A stretch of 7,016 nucleotides of DNA, taken from an uncultured Desulfobacterales bacterium (GTDB lineage Bacteria; Desulfobacterota; Desulfobacteria; Desulfobacterales; UBA11574). The position numbers were made by a program, and so were the translations under genes. Shown in pieces: positions 6,551-7,016 of this stretch. Where the stretch lies: NCBI GenBank assembly GCA_937925895.1, contig CALANC010000024.1, positions 1 through 7,016 on the forward strand, read 5' to 3'. Below the pieces are notes generated by a model that saw only the letters and a list, made by a program, of their open reading frames with translations, had not been told where the DNA came from and searched no databases. Position 1 is the first letter of the stretch. Each line of letters opens with the position of its first letter.

Positions 6551-6581
6551 TCCAAATATAGGTTTGGACATTTAAAATGTC
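6551..6581. repeat. Two overlapping short palindromes downstream of the IS
   Basis: TCCAAA (6551-6556) pairs with TTTGGA (6563-6568) across six bases. It is followed at once by the 15-base near-perfect palindrome GACATTTAAAATGTC (6567-6581), whose 7-base arms share two bases with the first stem, so the two are mutually exclusive. They lie between the convergent transposase gene and the minus-strand small gene. No T-run follows on either strand strongly enough to call a terminator. The rest of the 6485-6724 gap shows nothing I can name. Confidence 0.35.
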
Positions 6582-6724
6582 GTTGAATCTATCAATTACT
6601 TTGATTTTCTCTAATTCTGAGAAAGGTGGTATTCAAGAAAACCTTATTATAGGCGATTATGGATGATTAGGTCTTCATACGAGGAAATATTGATTTTATT
6701 AATGATATCATTTTGAGACACTTT

Positions 6725-6982
6725 TTAAAATAAAAAATCTTCTGATTTCTTCCCCATTCTCCTGATTTCATTTAGATCTTTGAACCGCAAGGTCTGATAA
6801 TTTCCCCTTATGTCAACTTTATTATAAGTTTTGGTTCCAATTATGGGCGGTTTTGACACCTTGTTGGCGATTAGAAAAATCCAATGAGTACTCTCTTTGT
6901 TAAGAAAGTTGCTAAGTTGAATAAATTTTGTAAGGTGAAATTGAATGATTTTACTCAAAACAGATGACCATTCTATTTTCAT
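6725..6982 (-). CDS. Hypothetical 85-residue protein, translationally coupled to an upstream gene
   Basis: I do not recognise this protein. It starts MKIEWSSVLSKIIQFHL, has a mixed hydrophobic/basic middle (THWIFLIANKVSKPPIIG), and ends in a charged stretch (RFKDLNEIRRMGKKSEDFLF). It is basic, with no signal peptide and no clear membrane segment. No Shine-Dalgarno stands out before the ATG, but the ATG overlaps the TGA stop of an upstream frame on the same strand as ATGA, which suggests translation by coupling. This supports it as a real gene. A small coupled pair of this kind occurs in toxin-antitoxin modules and in prophage operons, but nothing in the sequence identifies either. It could also be a truncated remnant, since the DNA between it and the IS is non-coding. 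Confidence 0.45.
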   Translation of the reverse strand: MKIEWSSVLSKIIQFHLTKFIQLSNFLNKESTHWIFLIANKVSKPPIIGTKTYNKVDIRGNYQTLRFKDLNEIRRMGKKSEDFLF

Positions 6983-7016
6983 TTAATCAAATCAGCCGCT
7001 TCTAATTCATCAATAA
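6979..7016 (-). CDS. C-terminal end of an unknown gene entering from the right edge
   Basis: Reading from the right edge on the minus strand, one frame gives IDELEAADLIK and then TGA at 6981-6979. The stop shares bases with the ATG of the next gene (ATGA). Only eleven residues are visible, an acidic helix-like tail, so no family can be assigned. It is called mainly because of the stop/start overlap. Confidence 0.4.
   Translation of the reverse strand, partial: IDELEAADLIK

Noticed and set aside
6578..6673. About 30-codon plus-strand frame after the IS (starts MSLNLSITLIF)
   Set aside because: Its ATG lies in a palindrome, no Shine-Dalgarno is at a useful distance, and nothing in it is recognisable.
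4969..7016. CRISPR array or other regular repeat system in the AT-rich right part
   Set aside because: No repeat recurs at regular spacing; only single pairs of short repeats are present.

Overview
The window looks like a piece of a Gram-negative, mobile-element-rich chromosome. The envelope genes support a diderm host: a DUF4124-type exported protein and a lipoprotein that couples a trypsin-like protease to TPRs. The style of the integrase remnant and of the IS genes recalls Desulfobacterota (Desulfobacteraceae-like genomes), but this is an impression from family resemblance and not a measured placement.

Left part (1-1754), all on the minus strand. A DUF4124-like secreted coiled-coil protein (1218-1754) is followed about 170 bases downstream by a class II cyclic-nucleotide phosphodiesterase of the metallo-beta-lactamase fold (52-1050). 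Two bases after the phosphodiesterase stop, an IS630-type transposase begins and runs off the left edge. The phosphodiesterase tail may therefore be partly made of IS end sequence.

Middle part. A non-coding divergent region (1755-2449) separates these genes from a plus-strand lipoprotein with a His-Asp-Ser protease domain and seven clean 34-residue TPRs (2450-3925). Its stop codon sits inside a potential stem-loop. About 690 bases (3926-4617) follow with no convincing gene, only short ambiguous frames.

Right part (4618-7016), AT-rich and mobile. The C-terminal part of a tyrosine recombinase survives (4618-4968) and ends just before the expected catalytic tyrosine. An apparently complete IS4-family element follows, with a 460-residue transposase (5102-6484) carrying DDE residues and the YREK signature. 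Its promoter and ribosome binding site lie in an arrangement that should let its own transcript be translated and block translation of read-through transcripts, as in IS10 and IS50. Past the IS, a minus-strand pair of small genes enters from the right edge with an ATGA stop/start overlap; neither is recognised.

The genes do not form one pathway. No CRISPR array, tRNA, rRNA or recognisable defence system is visible. The most useful observations are the IS translation-control structure, the altered metal motif of the phosphodiesterase, the protease-TPR lipoprotein, and the coupled small genes at the right edge.
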